Origin: CADEEN01 sp963816315 | Lineage (GTDB): Bacteria > Pseudomonadota > Gammaproteobacteria > Burkholderiales > Burkholderiaceae_C | Length of the DNA stretch: 64,000 bases | Direction of reading: 5' to 3' | NCBI GenBank assembly: GCA_963816315.1 | Contig: CAWFJZ010000032.1 | Coordinates: 124,001 to 188,000, forward strand | Shown: positions 39,964 to 47,865 of the stretch, one piece after another | Position numbering within the stretch: the stretch's first letter is position 1 | Layout of the letters: each line of letters opens with the position of its first letter | Translations under genes and position numbers: made by a program | The notes under the pieces: generated by a model | What the model was told of the DNA's origin: nothing | Database searches by the model: none | Seen by the model: the letters and a program-made list of their open reading frames with translations, nothing else

Positions 39964-40617
39964 TTACCGTTCCACGCGCACCAGCGCGGCTTCGACGCCG
40001 CTGCCCGACAAACGTTCCTGAATGGCGTCGGCATCTTCCTTGCGGTCGTACGGTCCCAGGCGCACGCGGTACATCGTGCGGCCGGACTGTTCCCTCTCAC
40101 TGACCTTGGCGCTCAGGCCCATCAGGCCGATGCGCGCGCGTTGTTGCTCGGCATCCTCCGGCTTGCCATAAGCGCCGACTTGCACGAAGTAGGTGAACGG
40201 ATCGGCGCCCGGTTTGGTGGACTTGGGCGCGGGTGCGGTAGCGGTCGTCGTTGGCGGCGCCGCGGCGGGCTTGGCCGTTGTCACCGGCGCGGGGGTTGCG
40301 CCCGGCTTCGGCGCTGGGGTCGCAGCCGTCGTGACCGGCGGTGCCGGTGCGATGCCCGGCGGCAGCGGGCCGCTGGCCGCGGCGGTGGGGGGCCTGATCG
40401 GCGCGGCCGGCTTGCTGGCCAGCGGCGCGTTCGGATCCCAGTGCTTGTTGCGTTCGGTTTCCGCGGCGTCTTGCTCGGCCGTGCGTTGCGGCACCTTGTT
40501 GACGAAGGGCACCGGCACCTTGGTCACGTACAGCGCCACGCCGATGGCCAGCGCCAAGCCGACCAAGAGGCCGACGATCAATCCGAGGGCGAAGCCGCCG
40601 CGTTGCTGAAAAGTCAT
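39964..40617 (-). CDS. SPOR-domain membrane protein (FtsN-like)
   Basis: 217 residues: short cytoplasmic start, one membrane helix (FALGLIVGLLVGLALAIGVA), a Pro/Ala/Thr-rich periplasmic linker and a C-terminal SPOR domain (FTYFVQVGAYGKPEDAEQQR, YRVRLGPYDRKEDADAIQER). SPOR domains bind denuded septal peptidoglycan. Its start overlaps the argS stop (ATGA), fitting the argS-SPOR-dsbA block known from this order. It is likely a cell-division protein. Confidence 0.9.
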   Translation of the reverse strand: MTFQQRGGFALGLIVGLLVGLALAIGVALYVTKVPVPFVNKVPQRTAEQDAAETERNKHWDPNAPLASKPAAPIRPPTAAASGPLPPGIAPAPPVTTAATPAPKPGATPAPVTTAKPAAAPPTTTATAPAPKSTKPGADPFTYFVQVGAYGKPEDAEQQRARIGLMGLSAKVSEREQSGRTMYRVRLGPYDRKEDADAIQERLSGSGVEAALVRVER

Positions 40618-42326
40618 GTCGTGAGGGTCTTTGCGTTTTCAGTGGGAGTGTCGCGGTGCATGCGCTCCGGAGCTGAGACGCCGAGCACCGCCAGCGCGTT
40701 CTGCAGCACCTGCGCGGTCGCGGCCAACAGCGCCATGCGCGCGCGCGCCAGGGCTGCATCATCGACCAGAAAGCGCTCGGCAGCGTAGTAGCTGTGGAAG
40801 GCCGCGGCCAGCGAGCGGGCGTAGAAGGCGATGTCGTGCGGCGCGAGGTTGGCGGCCGCGCGCGCCAGCATGGCCGGGTAGTCGGCGAGTTGCAGCATCA
40901 GCGCGGCTTCGCTCGGTGCGCCGAGCAGCGCCAGGTCGGCGCTCGCAAATTCTCGTGGGCCCGTGTATTGCGCCAGCACCGAGCAGATGCGCGCATGCGC
41001 GTACTGCACGTAGAAAACCGGGTTCTCGTCGTTCTGCGCCAGCGCCAGATCGACGTCGAAGGTGTACTCGGTGTCGGCCTTGCGGCTGATGAGGAAGAAG
41101 CGCACGGCGTCGCGGCTGGTCCAGTCGATCAGGTCGCGCAGCGTCACGTAGCCGCCGGCGCGCTTGCTGATCTTCACTTCGGCGCCGCCCTTCATCACCG
41201 TGACCATCTTGTTGAGCACGTAGTCGGGGAAGCCCGCAGGAATGCCCAGGCCCGCGGCCTGCAAGCCGGCGCGCACGCGCGCGATCGTGCCGTGGTGGTC
41301 GGTGCCCTGCAGGTTGACGCACTTGGTGTAGCCGCGATGCCACTTGTCGATGTGGTAGGCCACGTCGGGCAGGAAATACGTGTACGTGCCGTCGGACTTG
41401 CGCATCACGCGGTCCTTGTCGTCGCCGTAGGCAGTGGTCTTCAACCACAGCGCGCCGTCGGCTTCGTAGGTATGGCCCGAGGCCACCAGGCGCTTGACGG
41501 TGTCATCGACCTTGCCGCTGGTGTACAGGCCTGACTCGAGAAAGTAGTGGTCGAACTTCAAGCCAAAGGCCTGCAGGTCGAGATCTTGTTCGTGGCGCAG
41601 GTAGGCCACGGCGAACTGGCGGATGCCGTCGATGTCGCTCGCGTCGCCCGACGCGCTGAACGCGCGGTCGTCGGCTCTGACAGTCTTCTTCGCCAGAAAG
41701 TCGGCGGCGATGTCGGCGATGTAGTCGCCCTTGTAGGCCTCATCGGGCCAGGCTGCGTCGCCGGGCCGGGCGCCGTCGATGCGCAGCTTGACCGACTGCG
41801 CGAGCGTCGCGATCTGCACGCCGGCGTCGTTGTAGTAAAACTCGCGCGTGACCTGCCAGCCCTGCGTCGCGAACAGGCTGCACAGCGCGTCGCCGAGCGC
41901 GGCCTGGCGCGCGTGGCCCAAGTGCAGCGGGCCGGTAGGGTTGGCGGAAACGAATTCGACCATCACGTGCTGGCCGTTCGAAGCCTGCACGCCGTAGCGC
42001 GTGCCGCTGGCGAGCACGTCGGCGACGACGGCCTGTTTGGCGGCAGGCGCCAAACGCAGGTTGATGAAGCCCGGTCCCGCGATCTCCAATGCGCTGACCC
42101 AGCGCTGCACCGCCGGCTGTTTTTGCAGTGCCGCCACCAGGCGCTCGGCGAGCGCGCGCGGCGCCGTCTTGCTCTGCTTGGCCAGCGGCATCGCTGCCGT
42201 GATCGCCAGATCGCCATGCGCGGCCTGCTTCGGCGACTCGAACGCCGGCACCAGCCCGTGGCCCGGCACCGTCTCGTCGAGCGCCTGGGCCAGGGCCGCG
42301 AGAAGTTCCTGCTGGGCCTGCAACAT
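40614..42326 (-). CDS. argS: Arginyl-tRNA synthetase
   Basis: Class I synthetase charging tRNA-Arg. The 570-residue protein has the N-terminal Add1 region, SANPTGPLHLGHARQAALGD with the HIGH-equivalent HLGH, LQGTDHHGTIARVRAGLQAA, the KMSKS-equivalent VKISKRAGGYVTLRDLIDW, and a C-terminal anticodon-binding helical domain ending YYAAERFLVDDAALARARMA. The reading frame is intact, unlike many neighbours. Start MLQAQQELL at 42326; MVVML at 42335 is an alternative. It diverges from the kinase-like gene. Confidence 0.97.
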   Translation of the reverse strand: MLQAQQELLAALAQALDETVPGHGLVPAFESPKQAAHGDLAITAAMPLAKQSKTAPRALAERLVAALQKQPAVQRWVSALEIAGPGFINLRLAPAAKQAVVADVLASGTRYGVQASNGQHVMVEFVSANPTGPLHLGHARQAALGDALCSLFATQGWQVTREFYYNDAGVQIATLAQSVKLRIDGARPGDAAWPDEAYKGDYIADIAADFLAKKTVRADDRAFSASGDASDIDGIRQFAVAYLRHEQDLDLQAFGLKFDHYFLESGLYTSGKVDDTVKRLVASGHTYEADGALWLKTTAYGDDKDRVMRKSDGTYTYFLPDVAYHIDKWHRGYTKCVNLQGTDHHGTIARVRAGLQAAGLGIPAGFPDYVLNKMVTVMKGGAEVKISKRAGGYVTLRDLIDWTSRDAVRFFLISRKADTEYTFDVDLALAQNDENPVFYVQYAHARICSVLAQYTGPREFASADLALLGAPSEAALMLQLADYPAMLARAAANLAPHDIAFYARSLAAAFHSYYAAERFLVDDAALARARMALLAATAQVLQNALAVLGVSAPERMHRDTPTENAKTLTT

Positions 42327-42436
42327 GACCACCATTTTAGGGACCGATGTCGCAACTGCTGATCCGTGCCGAAGGTCACGCCCACTTGTAAGCACAGGCA
42401 TCGGCGCGCGCCTCGCAACACTATGCTCGGCGCCTC

Positions 42437-43795
42437 ATGTCCGCAGACCCCGCAGTTCCCGGCCGATTGCCGCGCCAGATCGGCAAGTACAAGGTGCTCG
42501 GCCGGCTCGGCGAGGGCGCGACGAGCGAGGTCTTTCACGCCCGCGACGAATTCCACGGCCGCGACGTGGCCATCAAGTGCGTGCGCATCCCCGCCCGCGC
42601 GGCCGACAACCACAGCGACAGTCACAGCGACGGCCACTACTTCGAGCGCTTCTTCGCTGCCGAGGCCGACCTCGTCGGCAAGCTCGAGCACCCGAACGTG
42701 GTGCAGATCTTCGACGCCGTCGCCGACCCCGAGTTGCCTTACGTCGTCATGGAGTACGTGCCGGGCACGACGCTGAAGAAATTCTGCCGGCCCGACGCGT
42801 TGCTGTCCCTGGAGCAGGTCGTCGAAATCGGCTTCAAGTGCGCGATGGCGCTGGGCTATGTGTCGCGGCAGGGCCTGATCCACCGCAACGTCAAGCCCGC
42901 CAACGTGCTGGCGGTGATGGACCGCGACACCGTGGTCGATGTCAAGATCACCGACTTCGGCAGCGTGCTGCAACTCGATGCCGAGCGCACCGCGGTGCAC
43001 CGCGTCGGCTCGCTGGCCTACATCTCGCCCGAGCAACTCGATGGTGCAGTGATCGATGCGCGCGCCGACATGTACTCGCTGGCCGCCGTGCTGTATCACC
43101 TGATCGCCGGCCGGCCGCCGTTCGAAGGGCCGACGCAGGCCGCGCTGATGCACCAGGTCTTCAATCAACAGCCGCAGCTATTGGCCAGCCTGCGCGACGG
43201 CGTGCCGGCGAGCCTCGAAGCGCTGCTGCAACGCGCACTCGAAAAGAACCCGGCCGACCGCCCCAGCAACTGGGACGACTTCGCGCAAAGCCTGGCCGGC
43301 GTGATCGCGCGCCGCGAGGTGCCGCGCGGCAAGCTGCAAGGCGTGCTCGACTCGGAGCGCTTCAACCTGCTGCGCGGCCTCGATTTTTTCAGCGCTTTCG
43401 GCAACGTCGAGCTGTGGGAGGTGGTGCACCGCGCCAAGTGGCAGCGCTTCAACTTCGGCCATGCGCTCTACAAGAAGGGCCAGGAAGGGCGCAACTTCTA
43501 TCTCATCGCACAGGGCGGCGTCGAAGTCTTCCGCGACGGCAACAAGGTGGCCGCGCTCGGCAAGGGCGCGTCGGTCGGCGAGATGGCCTACCTGGCGCCG
43601 AGCCCCGAGCTGCGCCTGCACCAGGCCAACGTCATCGTCTCGCAGACCTGCACCACGATCTCGTTCAACCCGGAGGCGATGGCGCAACTGTCGGCGGGCA
43701 CGCGGCACCGCTTCGACGACGCCTTCATCAAGGTGCTGGTGCGCCGGCTGCATGCCGCGCACGAGGCGCTGGAGCACCCGCGGCGCATTCTTTGA
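42437..43795 (+). CDS. Ser/Thr kinase-like protein fused to a cyclic nucleotide-binding domain; catalytic Asp is Asn
   Basis: 452 residues. Residues 17-275 form a bacterial Hanks-type kinase domain: glycine loop GEGATSEVF, VAIK with Lys47, catalytic loop LIHRNVKPANVLAV, DFG at 173-175 and SPEQLDG activation-segment end. The HRD aspartate is Asn151 (codon AAC), so the usual catalytic base is absent; Lys47, Lys153, Asn156 and DFG are kept. Residues about 310-420 form a cNMP-binding domain (FGHALYKKGQEGRNFYLIAQ, GGVEVFRDGNKVAALGKGAS, VGEMAYLAP). No membrane helix is present. It lies just upstream of the Crp/Fnr gene, which suggests linked signalling (inference). It may be a pseudokinase that reports nucleotide binding. 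Confidence 0.85.
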   Translation: MSADPAVPGRLPRQIGKYKVLGRLGEGATSEVFHARDEFHGRDVAIKCVRIPARAADNHSDSHSDGHYFERFFAAEADLVGKLEHPNVVQIFDAVADPELPYVVMEYVPGTTLKKFCRPDALLSLEQVVEIGFKCAMALGYVSRQGLIHRNVKPANVLAVMDRDTVVDVKITDFGSVLQLDAERTAVHRVGSLAYISPEQLDGAVIDARADMYSLAAVLYHLIAGRPPFEGPTQAALMHQVFNQQPQLLASLRDGVPASLEALLQRALEKNPADRPSNWDDFAQSLAGVIARREVPRGKLQGVLDSERFNLLRGLDFFSAFGNVELWEVVHRAKWQRFNFGHALYKKGQEGRNFYLIAQGGVEVFRDGNKVAALGKGASVGEMAYLAPSPELRLHQANVIVSQTCTTISFNPEAMAQLSAGTRHRFDDAFIKVLVRRLHAAHEALEHPRRIL

Positions 43796-43826
43796 GGGCA
43801 ACGCTCAGCACGCCCGCGCATGAACA

Positions 43827-43848
43827 GTCTGTGCGCTAGCGCACAGAC
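43827..43848. promoter_or_regulatory. Perfect 22-bp palindrome upstream of the Crp/Fnr gene
   Basis: GTCTGTGCGCT followed by AGCGCACAGAC, an exact palindrome, centred 39 bp before the start codon at 43876. The position and symmetry fit an operator for the adjacent Crp/Fnr-type dimer, probably autoregulation. A related palindrome with the same CGCTAGCG centre occurs at 44620-44633. Confidence 0.65.
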
Positions 43849-43875
43849 GGGTGCAAAATTGCGCATGGTGTTGCC

Positions 43876-44592
43876 ATGCCCTTGCGTCCCGATCCCAGAC
43901 AGAACCAGTTGCTCGCCGCGCTGCCGCAGGCCGAGTGGGCGCGCTGGCAGCCGCAGCTCGAAGCCGTGGAACTGCCGCTGGGGCGGGTGGTGTACGAATC
44001 CGGCGACGAGCTGTCGCACGTGTACTTTCCGACCACCGCCATCGTCTCGCTGCTGTACGTGATGGAAAACGGCGCGTCGGCCGAATTGGCCGTCGTCGGC
44101 AACGAGGGTCTGGTCGGCGTTTCGCTGTTCATGGGCGGCGAATCGACGACCAGCCGGGCGGTGGTGCAAAGCGCCGGACAAGGCTGGCGGCTCGCGTCGA
44201 AGGTGATCAAGGAGGAGTTCAAGCGCGCTCCGGTGCTGCACCTGCTGCTTCGCTACACGCAGGCGCTGATCACGCAGATGTCGCAGACCTCCGCTTGCAA
44301 CCGGCACCACACGCTCGACCAGCAGTTGTGCCGCTGGTTGCTGCTCAGTTGCGACCGGCTGCAGGGCAACGTGTTGGTGATGACGCAGCAACTCATTTCC
44401 GACATGCTCGGGGTGCGCCGCCAAGGGGTGACGGAGGCCGCGCTCAAATTGCAGACGGCCGGCCTCATCAGCTATGCGCGCGGGCGCATCACGCTGCAGG
44501 ACCGCCAGGGGCTGGAGTCTCGCGTCTGCGAGTGCTATCAGGTGGTGAAGAAGGAGTACGAGCGCCTGCTGCCGAAGGAAGAGGCCACCTGA
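43876..44592 (+). CDS. Crp/Fnr family transcriptional regulator
   Basis: 238 residues with an N-terminal cNMP-binding-like jellyroll (VELPLGRVVYESGDELSHVY, FPTTAIVSLLYVMENGASAE, LVGVSLFMGG) and a C-terminal winged helix (TQQLISDMLGVRRQGVTEAA, LKLQTAGLISYARGRITLQD). The arginine-containing recognition helix GVRRQGVTEA is clear. It lacks Fnr-type cysteine clusters, so redox sensing by Fe-S is unlikely; a ligand is not evident. A perfect palindrome lies 27 bp upstream of the start. Confidence 0.88.
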   Translation: MPLRPDPRQNQLLAALPQAEWARWQPQLEAVELPLGRVVYESGDELSHVYFPTTAIVSLLYVMENGASAELAVVGNEGLVGVSLFMGGESTTSRAVVQSAGQGWRLASKVIKEEFKRAPVLHLLLRYTQALITQMSQTSACNRHHTLDQQLCRWLLLSCDRLQGNVLVMTQQLISDMLGVRRQGVTEAALKLQTAGLISYARGRITLQDRQGLESRVCECYQVVKKEYERLLPKEEAT

Positions 44593-44619
44593 AGTTGCCG
44601 CGGCCGGCTTGGCGGATCT

Positions 44620-44633
44620 GTCCGCTAGCGGAC
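44620..44633. promoter_or_regulatory. Second CGCTAGCG palindrome, upstream of a small operon
   Basis: GTCCGCTAGCGGAC is a 14-bp perfect palindrome flanked by TCTGT- and -CGACAG-type bases, echoing the Crp/Fnr upstream site. It lies 39 bp before the preferred start of the next gene at 44673. It is probably a second target of the same regulator (inference). Confidence 0.55.
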
Positions 44634-44672
44634 CGACAGCCGGCGGTGATGTTCGCTACGGTGCGCCTCAGC

Positions 44673-44888
44673 ATGAGCCCCTTGCCCAAGTCCGGCGCTT
44701 GCCGGGCCCACTACGAGTTGCGCTTTTCGAGCTTGATCAGCGGCGGGCAGGACTTTGCTTTTCCCTGCGACGCGCAGGGACGCGTCGAGATCGGCGGCCT
44801 CAGCGAACGCAGTCGCAACGACTACTTCTATGCGCGCGCGGTCATCGGGCGCGAGGTCTCGCCGCCTTGCTTGGCGCTCGTGGAGTGA
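44673..44888 (+). CDS. Small conserved hypothetical protein
   Basis: 71 residues: MSPLPKSGACRAHYELRFSS, then LISGGQDFAFPCDAQGRVEI and ERSRNDYFYARAVIGREV. I recall this as a widespread Burkholderiales small-protein family without an assigned function. The start at 44673 fits the conserved beginning; ATG at 44649 would add 8 residues and overlap the operator-proximal region. The response-regulator gene overlaps its stop at GTGA. Confidence 0.7.
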   Translation: MSPLPKSGACRAHYELRFSSLISGGQDFAFPCDAQGRVEIGGLSERSRNDYFYARAVIGREVSPPCLALVE

Positions 44889-45367
44889 CCGCCGTGCATG
44901 CCTCCGCAGACCCATCCGCGCAGTACCCGGGCCTTGCTGAATTCGAGAGCGCCGGCGGCCCGCGCGGCGTCGGACTGGGCGTGCTCGTCGTTGACGACAA
45001 CCCGTCCAACTTGGCGTTTGCCGACGATTTGCTGCGCAGCCTGGGCATCGTGCCGACGCTGGCCGAAGACGGGGCTGAAGCTGTCGCGTTGGCCGGCGCG
45101 CGCACGTTCGACCTGATCTTGATGGACCTGCAAATGCCGGTGCTGGACGGCTTGACAGCGACCCAGCGCATTCGCGCCGTTGAGCACGAACGCTCGGCGG
45201 GCCGCGTGCCGGTGCTGGCCTACACCAGTTACGCGCTCGACAGGAATCTGTTGCGCTACTGCGGCCTGGACGGCGTGCTGGAGAAGCCCTGCAATGCGCA
45301 AACGCTTCAGGACTGCCTGCTGCGCTGGTGTGCCCGAGGCCCTGCTGCTGATGGAGCCGTCAAATGA
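44885..45367 (+). CDS. Single-domain response regulator
   Basis: About 160 residues consisting of an N-terminal extension and one receiver domain: LGVLVVDDNPSNLAFADDLL (acidic pocket), FDLILMDLQMPVLDGLTATQ (phospho-acceptor Asp in LMDLQMP), VPVLAYTSYAL (conserved Thr) and DGVLEKPCNAQTL (conserved Lys). There is no output domain, so it acts like CheY or as a phosphorelay member. The sensor kinase is not adjacent. Start is GTG at 44885 (overlapping the previous stop) or GTG 44894. It overlaps the next small gene by 4 bp. Confidence 0.85.
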   Translation: MTAVHASADPSAQYPGLAEFESAGGPRGVGLGVLVVDDNPSNLAFADDLLRSLGIVPTLAEDGAEAVALAGARTFDLILMDLQMPVLDGLTATQRIRAVEHERSAGRVPVLAYTSYALDRNLLRYCGLDGVLEKPCNAQTLQDCLLRWCARGPAADGAVK

Positions 45368-45564
45368 TGTATCACGTCAGAGTCGTTTTCGAGACGAACG
45401 CATCGGTCGCAGAAAAACATGACGACATGGGTTCAGCGCGGCGTTGGATCGAGGAAGAGCGGCGCGCAAAACCAGCCGCGTTCCGCTTGGGGCAGATCAT
45501 CGAGGATTCGCCGGATCACGAGATCGTCGCGAGCTGTGACGCCAAGGGCTGGACCATGTCGTAG
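45364..45564 (+). CDS. Small hypothetical protein in the response-regulator operon
   Basis: 66 residues: MMYHVRVVFETNASVAEKHD, then GSARRWIEEERRAKPAAFRL, GQIIEDSPDHEIVASCDAKG, WTMS. Composition and the ATGA overlap with the response regulator support a real gene. It resembles small single-domain alpha/beta proteins; no family is assigned. Confidence 0.65.
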   Translation: MMYHVRVVFETNASVAEKHDDMGSARRWIEEERRAKPAAFRLGQIIEDSPDHEIVASCDAKGWTMS

Positions 45565-45660
45565 CGGCTGGGCGTTCTTCGACGCTTGTCTGATCGCCGT
45601 CAGTCTGTTTCAATGCCGCGCGGCAATCCTGCCCTGACCGTGGACCGAGGAAACAACCCG

Positions 45661-45966
45661 ATGAAGCACCTGATCACCGCCCTGACGCTGGCCTTTGCCG
45701 CCAGCGGCGCCTTCGCCGCCAGCCACGCCGCCGCCGCGCCGATGAAGGACAAGACACCGCAGCAAGAGAAGATGGCGATGTGCAACAAGGACGCCGAAGG
45801 CAAGAAGGGCGACGAGCGCAAGACCTTCATGAAGAGCTGCCTGGGTGCCAAGCCGGCCGCCGGCAACCAGCGCGAAAAGATGAAGATGTGCAACAAGGAT
45901 GCCACCGGCAAGAAGGGTGACGAGCGCAAGGCCTTCATGAAGGACTGCTTGAGCAAGAGCGCGTGA
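45661..45966 (+). CDS. PsiF-repeat periplasmic protein
   Basis: 101 residues: signal peptide (MKHLITALTLAFAASGAFAA) and two PsiF repeats, MAMCNKDAEGKKGDERKTFM followed by KSCL, and MKMCNKDATGKKGDERKAFM followed by KDCL. The family is phosphate-starvation inducible in E. coli, with unknown role. The two repeats are close at the DNA level too, showing internal duplication. The start at 45661 was chosen for its signal peptide. Its 3' end overlaps the convergent LysR gene by 32 bp. Confidence 0.88.
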   Translation: MKHLITALTLAFAASGAFAASHAAAAPMKDKTPQQEKMAMCNKDAEGKKGDERKTFMKSCLGAKPAAGNQREKMKMCNKDATGKKGDERKAFMKDCLSKSA

Positions 45967-46975
45967 TGACCACCGGAGCGGCTACGTTGCTGCCCTCAAG
46001 GGGCACCGCCAGCGGCCTGGCAGAGCCGTCCGCGGCGGTCGCTGGGGAAACTGTGACGGTTGCAGGCATGGCCGCTTTCCAGTACTTCGGATCTCCCCAA
46101 GCCTGCTTCAGGAAATCGACCCACAGCCGCACGCGCAGCGGCAGGTGCTTGGCATGCGCGAACACGGCGTAGATGCCGTTGGGCGGTGCCGCGAAGTCGT
46201 CCAGCACGCTGATCAGGCGTCCCGCAGCAATGTCGGCATCGACCTCCCAGGTGCTGCGCCAAGCAATGCCTAGACCGAGCAGGGACCATTCATGCAGCAC
46301 CTGGCCGTCGCTGCAGTCGAGGCGGCCGCTCGGTCGCAAGTGCGTCAGCGCCCCATCGACGACGAAGGCCCAGCCGCGGGTCTGGCTGGCGTCCGAACTC
46401 AGCGCCAGGCATTCGTGGCGGTGCAGATCGGCGGGGGTGGCGGGTGTGCCGGCGCGCTTCAGGTAGGCCGGCGTGGCGACGCACTGGCGGCGGTTGTCGG
46501 CCAGGCGCACGCCGACAAGGCTCGAATCGGGCAAGTCGCCGACGCGCACCGCGCAGTCGAAGTTCTCGCTGACGATGTCGATCACGCGGTCCGACAGGTT
46601 CAACGAGACGTGAACGTCGGGATGCAGGGCGAGGAACTTCGGCACCATCGGCGCCACGTGGCGGCGCCCGAATCCAGCCGGTGCGGTCACACGCAAGTAA
46701 CCACTGGCTTTCGCACCACCGGCGCTGACGCTGGCTTCGGCGCCGGCCAAGTCGGACAAGACGCGCTGGCAGTCGTCGAGAAAGGCGCTGCCCTCGTGGG
46801 TCAGCGTGATGCGCCGCGTGGTCCGCGTCATCAGCTTGACGCCCAGCCGTTCTTCGAGCGCATCGATGCGCCGGCCGATCACCGCCGGTGCCACGCCTTC
46901 GGCTTTGGCCGCAGCCGTCAGGCTGCCCTTGGCGGCGACACCGACGAAGGATTCGATCTGCTTGAGCTTGTCCAC
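45935..46975 (-). CDS. LysR-family transcriptional regulator
   Basis: 346 residues. The N-terminal winged HTH is MDKLKQIESFVGVAAKGSLT, AAAKAEGVAPAVIGRRIDAL, EERLGVKLMTRTTRRITLTH, typical of the family. The effector domain begins VSAGGAKASGYLRVTAPAGF and includes DIVSENFDCAVRVGDLPDS. The C-terminal 30 residues are an extension absent from most homologs and overlap the PsiF gene. It diverges from the haloacid dehalogenase gene across a repeat-containing spacer. The effector is unknown. Confidence 0.88.
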   Translation of the reverse strand: MDKLKQIESFVGVAAKGSLTAAAKAEGVAPAVIGRRIDALEERLGVKLMTRTTRRITLTHEGSAFLDDCQRVLSDLAGAEASVSAGGAKASGYLRVTAPAGFGRRHVAPMVPKFLALHPDVHVSLNLSDRVIDIVSENFDCAVRVGDLPDSSLVGVRLADNRRQCVATPAYLKRAGTPATPADLHRHECLALSSDASQTRGWAFVVDGALTHLRPSGRLDCSDGQVLHEWSLLGLGIAWRSTWEVDADIAAGRLISVLDDFAAPPNGIYAVFAHAKHLPLRVRLWVDFLKQAWGDPKYWKAAMPATVTVSPATAADGSARPLAVPLEGSNVAAPVVITRSCSSSPS

Positions 46976-46982
46976 TCAGCGC

Positions 46983-47076
46983 GCGCCGGGCCGCCCCAAG
47001 CGCGCTGACGCCCAGGGCCCCCGAAGGGGCCCTTGCTGGGCCCTGGGGGCAGCGAACGCAGTGAGCGTGGGGGTTC
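46983..47076. repeat. Intergenic GC-rich repeat element, copy 2
   Basis: It begins GCGCCGGGCCGCCCCAAGC, identical to the first 19 bases of the element at 36204. It contains an inverted repeat around GGGCCCCCGAAGGGGCCC and ends with GCGAACGCAGTGAGCGTGGG plus GGTT. It occupies the spacer between the divergent LysR and dehalogenase genes and may act as a hairpin. Confidence 0.65.
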
Positions 47077-47163
47077 CATGAGCTTGATTTTGCATTGCAG
47101 GGCAGCAATGCCCGTCGTTCGCGGCGCTTAATCGCTGCTCGAGTTCCGAATAAAGTTCAAGCC

Positions 47164-47865
47164 ATGTCCAACGCCACGCCCATGCCCAAGGCCGTCCTCT
47201 TCGACGCCTACGGCACGCTGTTCGACGTGTACAGCCTCATCGACACGGCCGAGCGGCTGTTCCCGGGGCGCGGCCACAAGCTGGTCTTGCTGTGGCGCGA
47301 CAAGCAGATCGAATATTCGCGGCTGCTGACGATGAGCAACCGCTACGCGTCGTTCTGGGACCTGACCTGCAACGCGCTGCGCTACGCGGTGCTGCGCTTC
47401 GAGTTGCCGGTGGACCCGACCAGCGAGGCCAAGCTGCTGGCGCAGTACCGCATGTTGAAGCCCTTTCCTGAGAACGAGGCGGTGCTGGCGCAGTTGAAGA
47501 AGCGCGGCATCAAGGCCGGCATCCTGTCCAACGGCGACCCGCCGATGCTCGAAGCGGCCGTGCAAAGCGCCGGCTTTCGCCACCTGCTGAACCCGATCCT
47601 CTCTGTCGATACGGTGCGGCGCTTCAAGACCGACCCGGCGGCTTATGCGCTCGGCCCGAAGTCGCTCGGCCTGCCGGCCAAGGACATCCTGTTCGTGTCG
47701 AGCAACTGCTGGGACGCGCTCGGCGCGACCTGGTACGGCTACACGACGCTGTGGATCAACCGCGACGGCGTGCCGCTCGACCAGCTCGGCGTCGAGCCGA
47801 CGCGCGTCGGCGCCAGCCTGCGCGAAGTGCTTTCCTTTTTCATCTCCGACCCCGAACGACCATGA
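47164..47865 (+). CDS. (S)-2-haloacid dehalogenase-type HAD hydrolase
   Basis: A 233-residue type II haloacid dehalogenase of the HAD superfamily that releases halide from 2-haloacids. Motif I is VLFDAYGTLFDVYS with the nucleophilic Asp; then LTCNALRYAVLRF, motif II ILSNGDPPML, motif III Lys in VRRFKTDPAAYALGP and motif IV SSNCWDALGATWYGY. The cap residues match the family. It overlaps glcB by 4 bp (ATGA), so the two are cotranscribed. Homologs may act on other phospho- or halo-substrates. Confidence 0.88.
   Translation: MSNATPMPKAVLFDAYGTLFDVYSLIDTAERLFPGRGHKLVLLWRDKQIEYSRLLTMSNRYASFWDLTCNALRYAVLRFELPVDPTSEAKLLAQYRMLKPFPENEAVLAQLKKRGIKAGILSNGDPPMLEAAVQSAGFRHLLNPILSVDTVRRFKTDPAAYALGPKSLGLPAKDILFVSSNCWDALGATWYGYTTLWINRDGVPLDQLGVEPTRVGASLREVLSFFISDPERP

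Noticed and set aside
45775..45950. Tandem DNA repeat in the PsiF gene as a mobile or phase-variable element
   Set aside because: The repeat is explained by the two PsiF protein repeats.
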